Source: Sphingomonas changnyeongensis (GTDB taxonomy: Bacteria > Pseudomonadota > Alphaproteobacteria > Sphingomonadales > Sphingomonadaceae). From it: 64,000 nucleotides of DNA. Positions 16,676-26,330 of the stretch are shown here, piece by piece; the first letter of the stretch is position 1; every line of letters begins with the position of its first letter. The notes beneath the pieces are model-generated. The model was not told the DNA's origin. It was given only the letters and a program-made list of their open reading frames with translations, and made no database searches. The stretch covers positions 504,501 to 568,500 of the forward strand of contig NZ_CP047895.1 of assembly GCF_009913435.1 (NCBI RefSeq). The letters run 5' to 3'. The position numbers and the translations under genes are program-made.

Positions 16676-17520
16676 TCAGCCGTGCACCGGCGCGCCCCAG
16701 CTGCCCCACACATAGATGGCGACGAACAGGAACAGCCACACGACGTCGACGAAATGCCAGTACCAGGCCGCCGCTTCGAAGCCGAAATGCTGGCGCGGGG
16801 TGAAATCACCGCGATAGCCGCGCACCAGGCAGACGATCAGGAAGATCGTGCCGACGAGCACGTGGAAGCCGTGAAAGCCGGTCGCCATGTAGAAGGCGGC
16901 GCCGTAGTTCAGGCCTTTGAACGGGATCGGCGAGTGCAGATATTCATAAGCCTGGATGGCCGAGAACAGCAGGCCAAGGCCGATCGTCAGCCACAGGCCC
17001 TTCTTGAACCCCTCACGATCGCCGTTGATCAGCGAATGATGCGCCCAGGTGACGGTGGTGCCCGAGCAGAGCAGGATCAGCGTGTTGAGCAGCGGGAAGG
17101 CGAACGGATCGATCACTTCCAGCCCCTTGGGCGGCCACTGGGCGGCGATTTCGGCGATCTGCACCGAACCGTCGGTGATTTCGAGCGGCACCGGGAAGAG
17201 CGAGAAGTCGAACCACGCCCAGAACCAGCCGACGAAGAACATCACTTCGGAGGCGATGAACAGGATCATGCCGTAGCGCAGGTGCAGCTGCACCACCGGG
17301 GTGTGATCGCCGCCATTCGCTTCGCGGACCACGTCCGACCACCAGCCATACATGGTGTAGAGCACGCCGGCGAGGCCGAGCAGGAACACATAGCCGCCAT
17401 AGGCCGCCTGGTGCATCCACATCACGCCGCCGACCGCCATGGTCAGCGCCGAGAACGAGCCCAGGAGAGGCCAGGGGCTGGGGGCAGAATATGATAATCG
17501 TGGTTCTTGGCGCCGGCCAT
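16676..17520 (-). CDS. ctaE: cytochrome c oxidase subunit III (frameshifted near 17480-17484)
   Basis: Subunit III of the aa3-type oxidase, seven transmembrane helices. ATG at 17520 reads MAGAKNHDYHILPP, the usual sphingomonad N-terminus, then falls out of frame at a run of five G (17480-17484; C on the coding strand). Adding one base gives ...HILPPSPWPLLGSFSALTM, which joins exactly to AVGGVMWMHQAAYGG and the rest of a normal 281-residue protein with EVMFFVGWFWAWF, VTWAHHSLI and GFHGFHVLVGTIFL. Without it only the part from 17440 onward could be made. Last gene of the ctaC-ctaD-ctaB-ctaG-ctaE cluster. Confidence 0.9.
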
Positions 17521-17551
17521 GATGCGTCCCTGCTCCGTTGGTCGAAAAGCC

Positions 17552-18106
17552 CTAGCTGCCCTGCCCGGCGGAATCCACCGGGTAGAAGGTGTAGCTGAGG
17601 GTGATTTGCTGGATATCCTTCGTGTCGGGATCATCAAGGATCGCCGGATCGACGAAGAAGGTGACCGGCATGCGCACGCGCTCGCCGGGCTTGAGGGTCT
17701 GCTCGGTGAAGCAGAAACACTCGATCTTGTTGAAATATTTGCCCGCCTGATCGGGCGAGACATTGAACACCGCACGGCCGGTCACCGACCGGTCGGTCAG
17801 GTTCTGGGCGTAATAAAACGCCATGTCGCGCGCGCCCACCGCGACGCGCTGCACCGGCCGCTCGGGCCCGAAGCGCCAGGGCAGCCCCGATGCGGTGTTG
17901 GCGTCGAAGCGCACCGCCACCTGCACGCTGCTGGCGCGGGTCGGCAGATCGGCCTCGGTGGCGCGCATCGTCGTGCCGCCAAAGCCGGTGACCTGGCAGA
18001 ACAGCCGGTAAAGCGGCACGGCGGCAAAGCCCAGGCCGACCATCGCGAGCGCCATCAGCGCGGCGAGCGCGGCGCTGCGGCGGTTGCGGAGCGCGAGGTC
18101 GGTCAT
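17552..18106 (-). CDS. ctaG: cytochrome c oxidase assembly protein CtaG (Cox11)
   Basis: Copper chaperone that supplies CuB to CtaD. One N-terminal transmembrane helix (ALAALMALAMVGLGFAAVPL) anchors a periplasmic domain. The copper site is C130-F-C132 in IECFCFTEQTL, with a further Cys37 (LYRLFCQVTG) near the membrane; both are diagnostic of Cox11. 184 residues, full length. Its ATG overlaps the stop of the 43-residue gene upstream (ATGA). Confidence 0.95.
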   Translation of the reverse strand: MTDLALRNRRSAALAALMALAMVGLGFAAVPLYRLFCQVTGFGGTTMRATEADLPTRASSVQVAVRFDANTASGLPWRFGPERPVQRVAVGARDMAFYYAQNLTDRSVTGRAVFNVSPDQAGKYFNKIECFCFTEQTLKPGERVRMPVTFFVDPAILDDPDTKDIQQITLSYTFYPVDSAGQGS

Positions 18107-18234
18107 ACGCCCGGCTGCCCGATCTTCGCAAAGGTCAGGAAGAAGAACAGGATCGCCATGCCGGCCAGCACCAGCGCCATCACGCGCGACCGGGCGCGCT
18201 GACGGGCGCGGATCTGTTCGGTCGGATCGGTCAT
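18103..18234 (-). CDS. small membrane protein of the cytochrome oxidase operon (CoxF type)
   Basis: A 43-residue reading frame between ctaB and cta[21 protein letters not shown], then a single hydrophobic helix LVLAGMAILFFFLTFAKIG. Both ends overlap neighbours by 4 bp (ATGA at each junction), which argues strongly that it is translated. Alphaproteobacterial oxidase operons often carry such a short protein here, sometimes called CoxF. Its role is probably assembly or stability of the oxidase (inference). Confidence 0.82.
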   Translation of the reverse strand: MTDPTEQIRARQRARSRVMALVLAGMAILFFFLTFAKIGQPGV

Positions 18235-19147
18235 GCCAGCCTCATCGCGACAATGTCGGCAACCAGCGCACCGAACAGGATGAACAGATAAAGGATCGAG
18301 AATGCGAACAGCTTTTTCTCCGCCTTCATCCCTTCAGCCGGCTGGGCGGGGGGAAGCCGACACGGACGGCCAGCACAAGGAACACGGCGCTGAGCACCGC
18401 CGCCGCCACGCCATAGACCGGGCCGGCAAGCCCCAGCGGCCAGGGCGCCACCGCCGCCGCCACCATCGGCAACGTGTAGAGGAAGATCTGCCGCCGCGTC
18501 GCCTGTTCCCCGGCGACCACCGGCAGCATCGGCACGCCGGCATTGGCGTAATCCATGCGCACGAACAGCGCGAGCGCCCAGAAATGCGGCGGCGTCCACA
18601 GGAAGATGATCATGAACAGCAGCACCGGCATCAGCGTGACGTCGCCGGTGACGGCGGCCCAGCCGATCAGCGGGGGGAACGCGCCGGCGGCACCGCCGAT
18701 GACGATGTTCTGCGGCGTGCGCGGCTTCAGCCACATCGTGTAGATGACGGCATAGAAAAAGATCGAGAAGGCCAGGATCGCGGCGGCGAGCCAGTTGGTC
18801 GCCAGCCCCATGATCACCACCGAAAAACCCGACAGCGCCATGCCGAAATGCAGCGCCGATTCGGGCGCCATCCGCCCGGCCGGCAGCGGCCGGCGCGCGG
18901 TGCGCTTCATCTTGGCGTCGATATCGGCTTCATACCATTGGTTGAGCGCCCCGGCGGCCCCGGCGGCGACCGCGATGCACAGAATGGCGGTAAAGCCGAT
19001 CACCGGATCGATCCCGCCCGGTGCCGCCAGCAGCCCGCACAGGGCGGTGAACACGACAAGCGTCATCACCCGCGGCTTGGTCAGCGCGAGGAAATCCCGC
19101 CAGTCGGCGGGCATCGGGACGGACGCGTCGAGCGTGGTGCTGTTCAT
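18231..19147 (-). CDS. ctaB: protoheme IX farnesyltransferase (heme O synthase), frameshifted near 18348-18353
   Basis: Adds a farnesyl tail to protoheme to make heme O, the heme A precursor. UbiA-type prenyltransferase with N-x-WYE-x2-ID ([15 protein letters not shown]) and the second Asp motif. The frame opening at 19147 ends early at [11 protein letters not shown]; one extra base in the six-G run (C on the coding strand) at 18348-18353 restores the expected end [20 protein letters not shown] plus a final helix, stop at 18231, 305 residues in all. The restored stop forms an ATGA overlap with the next gene, which supports this reading. Confidence 0.9.
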
Positions 19148-19234
19148 CGCGTGGCACTCTTGTTGTGCAGCCGGCGCGGAAGGCCGTGCCCCCGCGCCTG
19201 GTGCCGCACGTCCCGCCGACAGGGCGGGGCCGTT

Positions 19235-19262
19235 GGCCCGCCGCCGGAACCGGCAGCGGGCC
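19235..19262 (-). terminator. hairpin between ctaD and ctaB
   Basis: GGCCCGC (19235-19241) and GCGGGCC (19256-19262) enclose an inner CCGG-aa-CCGG stem. Located in the 126-bp ctaD-ctaB gap. There is no T-run, so it may be a processing or pausing element rather than a full stop. Confidence 0.35.
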
Positions 19263-19273
19263 AGATGCCGGGA

Positions 19274-20950
19274 TCAGTCGATCTTCGGCAGGGTTTCGAA
19301 CTGGTGGAACGGCGGCGGGCTGGACAGGGTCCATTCCAGCGTCGTCGCACCTTCGCCCCAGGGATTGTCGGCAGCCTTGCGGCCGGCGAGCAGCGAGACG
19401 ATCACGTTGACGAAGAAGATCGCCATGCCGAGCGCCATGATGCCATAACCGACGCTCGCCAGGTGGTTATAGGCGGCATAGGCGTCCGGATAATCCGGAT
19501 AGCGGCGCGGCATGCCCTGGGTGCCCAGGAAGTGCATCGGGAAGAACAGCACGTTCACGCCGACGAAGAACACCCAGAAATGCAGCTGGCCGAGCAGCTC
19601 GTTATACTGGCGGCCGCTCATCTTCGCGAACCAGTAATAGAAGCCGGCGAACAGCGCGAACACCGCACCCAGCGACAGCACATAGTGGAAGTGGGCGACG
19701 ACATAATAGGTGTCGTGCAGATTGTCGTCGACGCCGCCATTGGCGAGCACGACGCCGGTCACGCCACCGACGGTGAACATGAAGATGAACCCGAGCGCCC
19801 ACAGCATCGGCGTCTTGAAGGTGATCGAGCCGCCCCACATGGTCGCGATCCACGAGAAGATCTTGATGCCGGTCGGCACCGCGATCACCATCGTCGCCGC
19901 GGTGAAGTACATCTTCACATTGACGCTCATGCCGGTCGTGAACATGTGGTGCGCCCACACGACGAAACCGATCACGCCGATCGCCACCATCGCATAGGCC
20001 ATGCCGAGATAGCCGAACACCGGCTTGCGGCTGAACGTCGCGATGATCTGGCTGACGATGCCGAAGCCCGGCAGGATCATGATGTACACTTCGGGGTGGC
20101 CGAAGAACCAGAACAGATGCTGGTAGAGCACCGGATCGCCGCCGCCGGCCGCATCATAGAATGCGGTGCCGAAGTTGCGGTCGGTGAGCAGCATCGTGAT
20201 CGCCGCCGCGAGCACCGGCAGCGCAAGCAGCAGCAGGAAGGCGGTGACCAGCACCGACCACACGAACAGCGGCATCTTGTGCAGGGTCATGCCCGGCGCG
20301 CGCATGTTGAAGATGGTGGTGATGAAGTTGATCGCGCCCAGGATCGACGCCGCGCCGGCAAGATGCAGCGACAGGATCGCCATGTCGACCGCCGGCCCCG
20401 CCGAGCCGCTGGTCGACAGCGGCGGATAGACGGTCCAGCCCGTGCCCGCGCCATTGCCGGTGCCGCCGGGCACAAAGGCCGAGCCGAGCAGCAGCAGGAA
20501 GGCGGGAACCGTCAGCCAGAAGCTGATGTTGTTCATGCGCGGAAAGGCCATGTCGGGCGCGCCGATCATGATCGGCACGAACCAGTTGCCAAAGCCGCCG
20601 ATCATCGCCGGCATGACCATGAAGAACACCATGATCAGGCCGTGCGCGGTGATGAGCGCGTTCCACAGGTGATAGGCCTGGTCCATCGACGCGGCCGAGC
20701 CTTCGACGATGCTGGCCCAGCCCTGCAGATACTGGACGCCGGGGGCGGCCAGTTCCATGCGCATCAGGCCGGAAATGGCGCCGCCGACGATCCCCGCGAT
20801 GATCGCGAAGATCAGATAGAGCGTGCCGATATCCTTGTGGTTGGTCGACAGGAACCAGCGCGCGAAAAAGCCGGGCTTGTGGTCGGCGTCGTGCGCGTGG
20901 TGCCCATGGTCCGCAACAAAGGCGGACGGGGTTGCAGCAATCTCAGTCAT
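19274..20950 (-). CDS. ctaD: cytochrome c oxidase subunit I
   Basis: Catalytic subunit of the aa3-type, proton-pumping oxidase, 558 residues, twelve helices. Ligands visible: His103 and His422 (heme a), His420 (heme a3), His285, His334 and His335 (CuB), with Tyr289 in HPEVY as the cross-linked tyrosine. The N-terminal tail is His-rich ([12 protein letters not shown]). ATG at 20950 is in the expected place and overlaps the restored ctaC stop (TGATG). The gene is intact, unlike its neighbours ctaC, ctaB and ctaE. Confidence 0.97.
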   Translation of the reverse strand: MTEIAATPSAFVADHGHHAHDADHKPGFFARWFLSTNHKDIGTLYLIFAIIAGIVGGAISGLMRMELAAPGVQYLQGWASIVEGSAASMDQAYHLWNALITAHGLIMVFFMVMPAMIGGFGNWFVPIMIGAPDMAFPRMNNISFWLTVPAFLLLLGSAFVPGGTGNGAGTGWTVYPPLSTSGSAGPAVDMAILSLHLAGAASILGAINFITTIFNMRAPGMTLHKMPLFVWSVLVTAFLLLLALPVLAAAITMLLTDRNFGTAFYDAAGGGDPVLYQHLFWFFGHPEVYIMILPGFGIVSQIIATFSRKPVFGYLGMAYAMVAIGVIGFVVWAHHMFTTGMSVNVKMYFTAATMVIAVPTGIKIFSWIATMWGGSITFKTPMLWALGFIFMFTVGGVTGVVLANGGVDDNLHDTYYVVAHFHYVLSLGAVFALFAGFYYWFAKMSGRQYNELLGQLHFWVFFVGVNVLFFPMHFLGTQGMPRRYPDYPDAYAAYNHLASVGYGIMALGMAIFFVNVIVSLLAGRKAADNPWGEGATTLEWTLSSPPPFHQFETLPKID

Positions 20951-21962
20951 CAGTTGGTACCCTGGCTGGGTTCGCCGCCGGCGGCGGCAGAAACGCTGGC
21001 AGTCTCGGCGGCGGGAGCGGGAGCGGCGGCCGCGGCCGGTGCGGCGTCTGCCGCCCCGGCATCTTGCCGCCCTTGGCCGCGACCCAGGCCTTGAACTTTT
21101 CAGCCGACACGACTTCGATCGCGATCGGCATATAGGCGTGGCGCGCGCCGCACAGTTCGGAACACTGGCCGAAATAGACGCCTTCCTTTTCCGCCTTGAA
21201 CGCAAGCTCGTTCACGCGGCCGGGAATGGCGTCGAGCTTCACCCAGAAGGACGGCATCGCGAAGCTGTGGATCACGTCATTGGACGTGGTGAGCAGCCGG
21301 ATTTCCTGGCCAACCGGAATGACCATGCGGTTGTCAACGGCGAGCAGGCGCGGGCCATCGGCGTCGGTACGCTGCTTGGCACCCGCCTTGGGCTGGTCCT
21401 CAAGCATGTTCGACACGACCTCGAACCCGCCATGGTCCGGATATTGATAGGTCCAGTACCACTGGTTGCCGATCGCCTTGACGGTGACCGCGTCCTTGCC
21501 GGCCGGCTTGAACTGGGCGGCGAGCAGGCTGATCGAGGGGATGGCGATGCCGACAAGGATCAGCACCGGCACCAGCGTCCAGATCACCTCGATCGCGGTG
21601 TTGTGCGACGTCTTGGACGGCACCGGATTGGCCGAGCGGCGGAAGCGCACGATGCACCACAGCAGCAGGCCGAGCACGAGCACGCAGATCGCGACCATGA
21701 TCGGCATCAGCACGGCGTCATGCATCCACAGCGCGCGGCGGCCATTGGGCGAGAACTGCGCCTGCAGGCCGATCACCCGGTCGGTGGGCATGCCGATGCC
21801 GGCCTTGGGGGCAAGCACCTCGTCGGCCGCGGCCGGAGCCGCGGCCACGGGTTTAGCCTCAGCCGCAACCGTCGCTGCTTGTTGGGGCGCGTCCTGCGCC
21901 TGGGCAATGGCCGGCGCACATGCAAGGCCGATTGCGAGCAAGAGGGTTTTGGCGAGCTTCAT
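20950..21962 (-). CDS. ctaC: cytochrome c oxidase subunit II (frameshifted near 21054-21057)
   Basis: CuA-bearing subunit that receives electrons from cytochrome c. Signal peptide to AIAQAQ, two transmembrane helices ([18 protein letters not shown] and [18 protein letters not shown]), then the CuA site: His232, C267-x3-C271, His275 and Met278 ([12 protein letters not shown]). After GGKMPG the open frame turns into an unlikely Pro/Arg tail and reaches into ctaD. One extra base in the four-C run 21054-21057 (G on the coding strand) gives an Ala/Pro-rich tail ending EPSQGTN, with TGA at 20952-20950 overlapping the ctaD ATG. The catalytic part is unaffected. Confidence 0.92.
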
Positions 21963-22090
21963 AGGCGTCCCGTTTTCTTCCATCTGTTGTTGCTGGCGGA
22001 CGCCGGCAACAGGCGGTCCTGACAACGAAATCGGGCGGCTTATAGGCATGGTTCGGGGCTGCCTCAAGATCGGTTATGTCCGCTAACATA

Positions 22091-22118
22091 TATTATAGAA
22101 GACGGGCGCGGCATTGCA
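22091..22118 (-). promoter_or_regulatory. probable promoter region of the oxidase operon
   Basis: An AT-rich island in very GC-rich DNA. On the minus strand a TATAAT (22097-22092) is preceded 15 nt upstream by TGCAAT (22118-22113). A TATTAT on the plus strand at 22091-22096 may serve pyrE. The ctaC ATG is 130 bp downstream. Confidence 0.45.
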
Positions 22119-22149
22119 CGCCCGGTGGCAAGCGCGTATCGCACCGGCC

Positions 22150-22755
22150 ATGACCGGCGCTGCTTCCCCCACCCTGTCCGATGCCCAGATTCTGGACGAA
22201 TTCCGGTCCGCCGGCGCGCTGCTCGACGGGCATTTCATCCTGTCATCGGGGCTGCGCAGCCCGCGCTATCTGCAATGCGCGCGCGTGCTGATGAACCCGG
22301 CACGCGGGGCCCGACTCGCCACGACGCTGGCCGCGCGGCTGCCCGATGATGTGCGCGCGGCGATCAGCGCGGTCGTGTCCCCGGCCATGGGCGGCGTGAT
22401 CGCGGGTCATGAAATGGGCCGCGCGCTCGGCGTCGATGCGATGTTCCTCGAGCGGCCCGACGGGGTGTTCCATCTGCGCCGCGGCTTTGCGCTCGCGCCG
22501 GGACAGAAGGTGCTGATGATGGAGGATGTGGTGACGACCGGCCTGTCCTCGCGCGAGGCGATCGCCGCGATCCGCGCGGCGGGCGGAGAGGTTATCGCCG
22601 CCGCCGCGCTCGTCGACCGGTCGAACGGCAGTGTCGATCTGGGGGTGCCGTTCTTCCCGCTGATCCGGCTCGACGTGCCGAGCTATGCGCCCGATGCGCT
22701 GCCGCCCGAACTGGCGGCGATCCCGGCGATCAAGCCCGGAAGCCGCGCGGCATGA
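22150..22755 (+). CDS. pyrE: orotate phosphoribosyltransferase
   Basis: Joins orotate to PRPP to form OMP in pyrimidine synthesis. The PRPP loop is [11 protein letters not shown], preceded by the family segments [18 protein letters not shown] and [23 protein letters not shown] at 22150 gives 201 residues, a usual length; an upstream ATG at 22114 adds only Arg/Ala residues. The stop overlaps the pdxJ ATG (ATGA). First gene of the pyrE-pdxJ-acpS-lepB string, with a probable promoter near 22091. Confidence 0.95.
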   Translation: MTGAASPTLSDAQILDEFRSAGALLDGHFILSSGLRSPRYLQCARVLMNPARGARLATTLAARLPDDVRAAISAVVSPAMGGVIAGHEMGRALGVDAMFLERPDGVFHLRRGFALAPGQKVLMMEDVVTTGLSSREAIAAIRAAGGEVIAAAALVDRSNGSVDLGVPFFPLIRLDVPSYAPDALPPELAAIPAIKPGSRAA

Positions 22756-23513
22756 CCCTGCGCCTGGGGGTCAATATCGATCATGTCGCCACGATCCGCA
22801 ACGCGCGCGGCGGCGATCATCCCGATCCGGTGCGCGCGGCGGAAATCGTCGCGGCGTGCGGCGCGGACGGCATTACCGCCCATCTGCGCGAGGACCGGCG
22901 GCATATCCGCGACGCCGATCTGGAACGGATCATGGCGGCGACCGATCTGCCGCTCAATCTGGAGATGGCGGCGACCGAGGAAATGCTGGCGATCGCGCTG
23001 CGCCACCGGCCGCATGCCGCCTGCATCGTCCCCGAAAAGCGTGAGGAGCGGACGACCGAGGGCGGGCTCGACGCCGCCGGGCTGCACAACCAGCTGGCCC
23101 CTCTGGTTGCCCGGCTGGGCGATGCGGGCATCCGTGTCAGCCTGTTCATCGAGCCCGATCCCCGCCAGATCGAGGCGGCGATGCGGCTGGGCGCGCCGGT
23201 GGTCGAGTTTCACACCGGGCGCTATGCGCATCTGCTGCTGGCGGGCGATCAGCCGGCGGCAACCGCGGAGCTGGCCCGGATCGCCGACGCTGCCGCGCTC
23301 GCGGCCAAGAACGGCATCGAATCGCATGCCGGCCACGGCCTGACCTTTGCCAATGTCGTGCCGATCGCCGCCATCCCGCAGATCGCGGAGCTGAACATCG
23401 GCCATTATCTGATCGGCGAGGCGATCTTCATCGGCCTCGACCAAAGCATCAGGCAGATGCGCGCGCTGATGGACGAGGCGCGCGGCGTCACGGGTGCGCG
23501 CCGCACGCCATGA
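22752..23513 (+). CDS. pdxJ: pyridoxine 5'-phosphate synthase
   Basis: Condenses 1-deoxyxylulose 5-phosphate with aminoacetone phosphate, the final ring-forming step of DXP-dependent vitamin B6 synthesis. TIM-barrel of 253 residues with the N-terminal signature [43 protein letters not shown] and the C-terminal [14 protein letters not shown] phosphate site. Overlaps pyrE and acpS by 4 bp at each end. A pdxH gene, the next B6 enzyme, is also in this window (31655-32251) but in a separate operon. Confidence 0.97.
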   Translation: MTLRLGVNIDHVATIRNARGGDHPDPVRAAEIVAACGADGITAHLREDRRHIRDADLERIMAATDLPLNLEMAATEEMLAIALRHRPHAACIVPEKREERTTEGGLDAAGLHNQLAPLVARLGDAGIRVSLFIEPDPRQIEAAMRLGAPVVEFHTGRYAHLLLAGDQPAATAELARIADAAALAAKNGIESHAGHGLTFANVVPIAAIPQIAELNIGHYLIGEAIFIGLDQSIRQMRALMDEARGVTGARRTP

Positions 23514-23911
23514 TCGTCGGCCTCGGCTCCGATCTGTGCAACATCGAGCGGATCGCGGCCTCGCTCGCCCGGTTCGGCGACCGGTTCGAACAGCGCGTGT
23601 TCACCGATGCCGAGCGCGCCCGCGCCGCGCGGCGGCCGCTGACCAAGGCGGGCACGCTCGCCAAGCGCTTCGCCGCCAAAGAGGCGTTTTCCAAGGCGGT
23701 CGGCACCGGCTTTCGCCGCGGCGTGTTCATGCGGGACATCGGTGTCGTCAACCTGCCCTCGGGCGCGCCGACGCTGGCGCTGGACGGCGGTGCGCGTGCG
23801 GCGCTCGACGCGCTCATTCCCGCCGGCCATGTCGCGCGGATACATTTGACGTTGACCGACGACCATCCCTGGGCGCAGGCCTTCGTCATCATCGAGGCGG
23901 TGCCGGAATGA
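23510..23911 (+). CDS. acpS: holo-[acyl-carrier-protein] synthase
   Basis: Transfers the 4'-phosphopantetheine arm from CoA to acyl carrier protein. 133 residues. The Mg-binding Asp is in [12 protein letters not shown] (Asp8) and the catalytic Glu in [17 protein letters not shown], both typical of Acp[15 protein letters not shown] closes the fold. ATGA overlap with pdxJ. The 130 bp between it and lepB contain a 33-codon frame starting at its ATGA stop, which I do not count as a gene. Confidence 0.95.
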   Translation: MIVGLGSDLCNIERIAASLARFGDRFEQRVFTDAERARAARRPLTKAGTLAKRFAAKEAFSKAVGTGFRRGVFMRDIGVVNLPSGAPTLALDGGARAALDALIPAGHVARIHLTLTDDHPWAQAFVIIEAVPE

Positions 23912-24041
23912 CGGCACGGCCGCGATGTCATCGCCCTGGGCCGTTCAGCACAGGCACAGGCGCAGCACGGATAGATGATCGGCAGAAGGCCGGGAGCATG
24001 ATCGGGTGAACGGGACGAGCGGAATGGAGCAGGGCGCGACG

Positions 24042-24869
24042 ATGGCAGGGCCGAAAGACAAGACCGACTGGCTGGCCGAAGCGCGCGGCATTTTCTGGCT
24101 GCTGCTCGCCGTGCTCGGCTTTCACAGCTTCATCGCCAAGCCATTCTATATCCCGTCCGAATCGATGATGCCGGGCCTGCTGGTCGGCGACCGGCTGGTG
24201 GTGTCCAAATATCCCTATGGCTGGTCCTATGTCTCGCCGACCTTCCACATCCTGCCGTTCATGCCGGGCCGGCTGTTCGGGCGGCTGCCCGAGCGCGGCG
24301 ATGTGGTGATCGCATCGCCGCCGGGGGTGCGGCAGGACTATATCAAGCGGGTGATCGGCCTGCCCGGCGACCGGATCGAGATGCGCGGCGGCACGCTGGT
24401 GCTGAACGGCGTGCCGGTCAGCCGGTCGCTGCCGGCACCGCGGCTGATCCCGGTCGATGCCAATGCGCCGTGCCGGGACGACCAGTTTCCGGGCCGGCTC
24501 GTCACCGGGCCGGACGGCAAGCCCTATTGCGCGCTGCCGATTGTGCGCGAAACGCTGCCCAATGGGCGCAGCTTCGACACCATCGATCTGGGGGCCAGCT
24601 CGACCGACGATTTCCCGCCACTGACGGTGCCCGAGGGGCATGTCTTCCTGGTCGGCGACAATCGCGACCGTTCGGCGGACAGCCGCGTTCCGCTTGACCA
24701 GGGCGGGCTGGGCGGTCCGGTGCCGTGGGAAAATCTGGGCGGCCGGGCGGAGTTCATCACCTTCTCGCTCGACGGCACGGCGGAATGGTACAACCCGATC
24801 AGCTGGGTGCAGGCGCTGCGCGGCGGGCGGGCGGGCAGCTCGCTCCACCCGGCGCGCGCCGAACGCTGA
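24042..24869 (+). CDS. lepB: signal peptidase I
   Basis: Cleaves signal peptides of exported proteins at the inner membrane. One N-terminal helix (GIFWLLLAVLGFHSFIA), then the catalytic Ser41 in IPSESMMPGLLVGD and Lys102 in YIKRVIGLPGD, followed by the GDNRDRSADSR box. ATG at 24042 (MAGPKDKTDW) gives 275 residues; in-frame starts at 24024 and 24006 are possible. The pdxJ-acpS-lepB order is conserved across alphaproteobacteria. Confidence 0.95.
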   Translation: MAGPKDKTDWLAEARGIFWLLLAVLGFHSFIAKPFYIPSESMMPGLLVGDRLVVSKYPYGWSYVSPTFHILPFMPGRLFGRLPERGDVVIASPPGVRQDYIKRVIGLPGDRIEMRGGTLVLNGVPVSRSLPAPRLIPVDANAPCRDDQFPGRLVTGPDGKPYCALPIVRETLPNGRSFDTIDLGASSTDDFPPLTVPEGHVFLVGDNRDRSADSRVPLDQGGLGGPVPWENLGGRAEFITFSLDGTAEWYNPISWVQALRGGRAGSSLHPARAER

Positions 24870-24876
24870 ACGATGC

Positions 24877-24898
24877 GCCCGGCCCGCAAAGGCCGGGC
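24877..24898 (+). terminator. hairpin after lepB
   Basis: GCCCGGCC (24877-24884) with GGCCGGGC (24891-24898), 6-nt loop, 8 bp after the lepB stop. No T-run. Confidence 0.4.
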
Positions 24899-25029
24899 CG
24901 GTCCGTCAGCAGCGAACGCGCCATGGCGTCCCCTTATCGCGCAGGTTGAAAGGCATGGTGGTTTAAATGGCACTGGCGCGCGCATGCCAATCGTGCCCGG
25001 CCTTTAAGCCCGTTACGCCGGTAATCCGG

Positions 25030-25065
25030 GGCCGGACGCCCCCTTCTGCAAACGCACGTCCGGCC
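25030..25065. repeat. inverted repeat in the lepB-FKBP gap
   Basis: GGCCGGACG (25030-25038) and CGTCCGGCC (25057-25065), perfect 9-bp arms with an 18-nt loop. Possibly a terminator for the convergent FKBP gene (stop at 25130). The rest of the 260-bp gap holds no gene that I can support. Confidence 0.4.
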
Positions 25066-25129
25066 GCGCGGCCCTCTGCCGCAGCGCCCGGATCATGACT
25101 GTCTGATTCTGTCGGGAAAGCGGCGCCGC

Positions 25130-25720
25130 TCAGCGCGCGCCGGGAATGCCGCCGGGCATGCCACCGGGAACGCCGGCACCCTGCTGCTGCTGCTGCATCT
25201 GCTGCAGCACGGCCGCCGGGATGAAGTCGATCAGCTCGACCTCGAAGATCAGCAGCGAGTTGGCCGGGATCTTGCCGCCGCCGACTTCGCGCTCGCCATA
25301 GCCCAGTTCCGGCTTGATCCAGAACCGCGCCTGGCCGCCGCGCTTCAGCAGCTTCAGGCCTTCCGAAAAGCCGGGAATGACCTGCGCGACTTCCATCGGG
25401 GCGCGTTCATTCTGGTCGAACACCGTGCCGTCGCGCAGCATGCCCTTGTACTTGACGAGCACGACGTCAGTATCGGCGGGGCTGTCGCCCTCACCGGCCT
25501 TGAGCATCTGATATTGCAGGCCCGATGCGGTCTGGGTCACGCCCGGCTGGCCGGCATTCCAGGACAGGAACTGCGCGGCAGAGCCGGTCTGCGCGATCAC
25601 TGGGCCGGTGCCGACCCAGGCAAGCCCGAACGCGGCCACCGCCGCGACGCCAAGGCCGCCCCACAACATCGACAGCACCCGCCGGGAAACGGGACGAAGC
25701 GGAACGGCGGTCACGGACAT
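25130..25720 (-). CDS. FKBP-type peptidyl-prolyl cis-trans isomerase, membrane-anchored
   Basis: Protein-folding catalyst in the periplasm. An N-terminal helix (VLSMLWGGLGVAAVAAFGLAW) anchors or exports the protein, followed by an FKBP domain: VLVKYKGMLRDGTVFDQN, VIPGFSEGLKLLKRGGQARF, IKPELGYGEREVGGGKIPAN and LIFEVELIDF, containing the usual aromatic pocket residues. The tail is Gln/Gly/Pro-rich (QQMQQQQQGAGVPGGMPGG). 196 residues. It is transcribed toward lepB. Confidence 0.93.
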   Translation of the reverse strand: MSVTAVPLRPVSRRVLSMLWGGLGVAAVAAFGLAWVGTGPVIAQTGSAAQFLSWNAGQPGVTQTASGLQYQMLKAGEGDSPADTDVVLVKYKGMLRDGTVFDQNERAPMEVAQVIPGFSEGLKLLKRGGQARFWIKPELGYGEREVGGGKIPANSLLIFEVELIDFIPAAVLQQMQQQQQGAGVPGGMPGGIPGAR

Positions 25721-25885
25721 GGGTCAACTCCGGTGGTCAGGCCCGGTCAGTCGGGCGATAACGGCCGGCAGCTAAACCACAGCCGGCCGTCCGGGGAAAG
25801 CCGGAAAGCCAGGGTATTGGCGCAAAAGGCGAAAGGCACCCGGCGATGATGACGCCCCGCACAAGGCGCGGCCACCATGCCGGAA

Positions 25886-25927
25886 CGCCCCCGTCGAGGG
25901 GGCGCAGGGGGCGGACGAACCGCCCCC
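25886..25927 (-). terminator. two tandem hairpins after rpsU
   Basis: CGCCCCC-gtcga-GGGGGCG (25886-25904) and GGGGGCGG-acgaa-CCGCCCCC (25907-25927), both perfect with 5-nt loops, within 50 bp of the rpsU stop. No clear T-run follows on the minus strand. Confidence 0.5.
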
Positions 25928-25936
25928 GATAGCGTC

Positions 25937-26143
25937 TTACTTGACGCCGTCGCGCTCGGCGCGCTTGCGCTCGAGCTTGCGGGCGCGACGAATCGCGGCG
26001 GCACGCTCACGGGCGCGCTTTTCCGACGGCTTTTCGTAATGGCGGCGCAGCTTCATCTCGCGATAGACGCCCTCGCGCTGCAGCTTCTTCTTGAGCGCGC
26101 GCAGCGCCTGGTCAACATTGTTGTCGCGGACGAGGATTTGCAT
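25937..26143 (-). CDS. rpsU: 30S ribosomal protein S21
   Basis: Small basic ribosomal protein of the 30S platform, 68 residues. [40 protein letters not shown] and the Arg/Lys-rich C-terminus [20 protein letters not shown] are textbook bS21. Single-gene unit; the upstream 247 bp contain the sciP terminator and no other gene. Confidence 0.97.
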   Translation of the reverse strand: MQILVRDNNVDQALRALKKKLQREGVYREMKLRRHYEKPSEKRARERAAAIRRARKLERKRAERDGVK

Positions 26144-26330
26144 AACGCCGTCAGACTCCGTTTCCCGAAAACGGATGCAAGGCCGACAGCCGGCCTCTCA
26201 CCCGCAAAGCATAATAGAAGGTTCGTCGCAAACCGGGTTTGCGCCGTTCGCGCCGCCCTAGCAGCCGGATCGCGATTCGACAAGCATTTGCGCGCGGCCG
26301 GTCATCACCCGGGCGGGGGCCGCAGAATCG

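Noticed and set aside
18302..21094. Plus-strand open frame of 930 codons opposite the oxidase genes
   Set aside because: Repetitive His/Arg/Asp/Gln composition from the antisense of ctaD and ctaB. No domain or credible start signal.
23908..24009. Short frame (33 codons) overlapping the acpS stop as ATGA
   Set aside because: Arg/Gly-rich with no ribosome site of its own beyond the overlap, and the pdxJ-acpS-lepB order is known without it.
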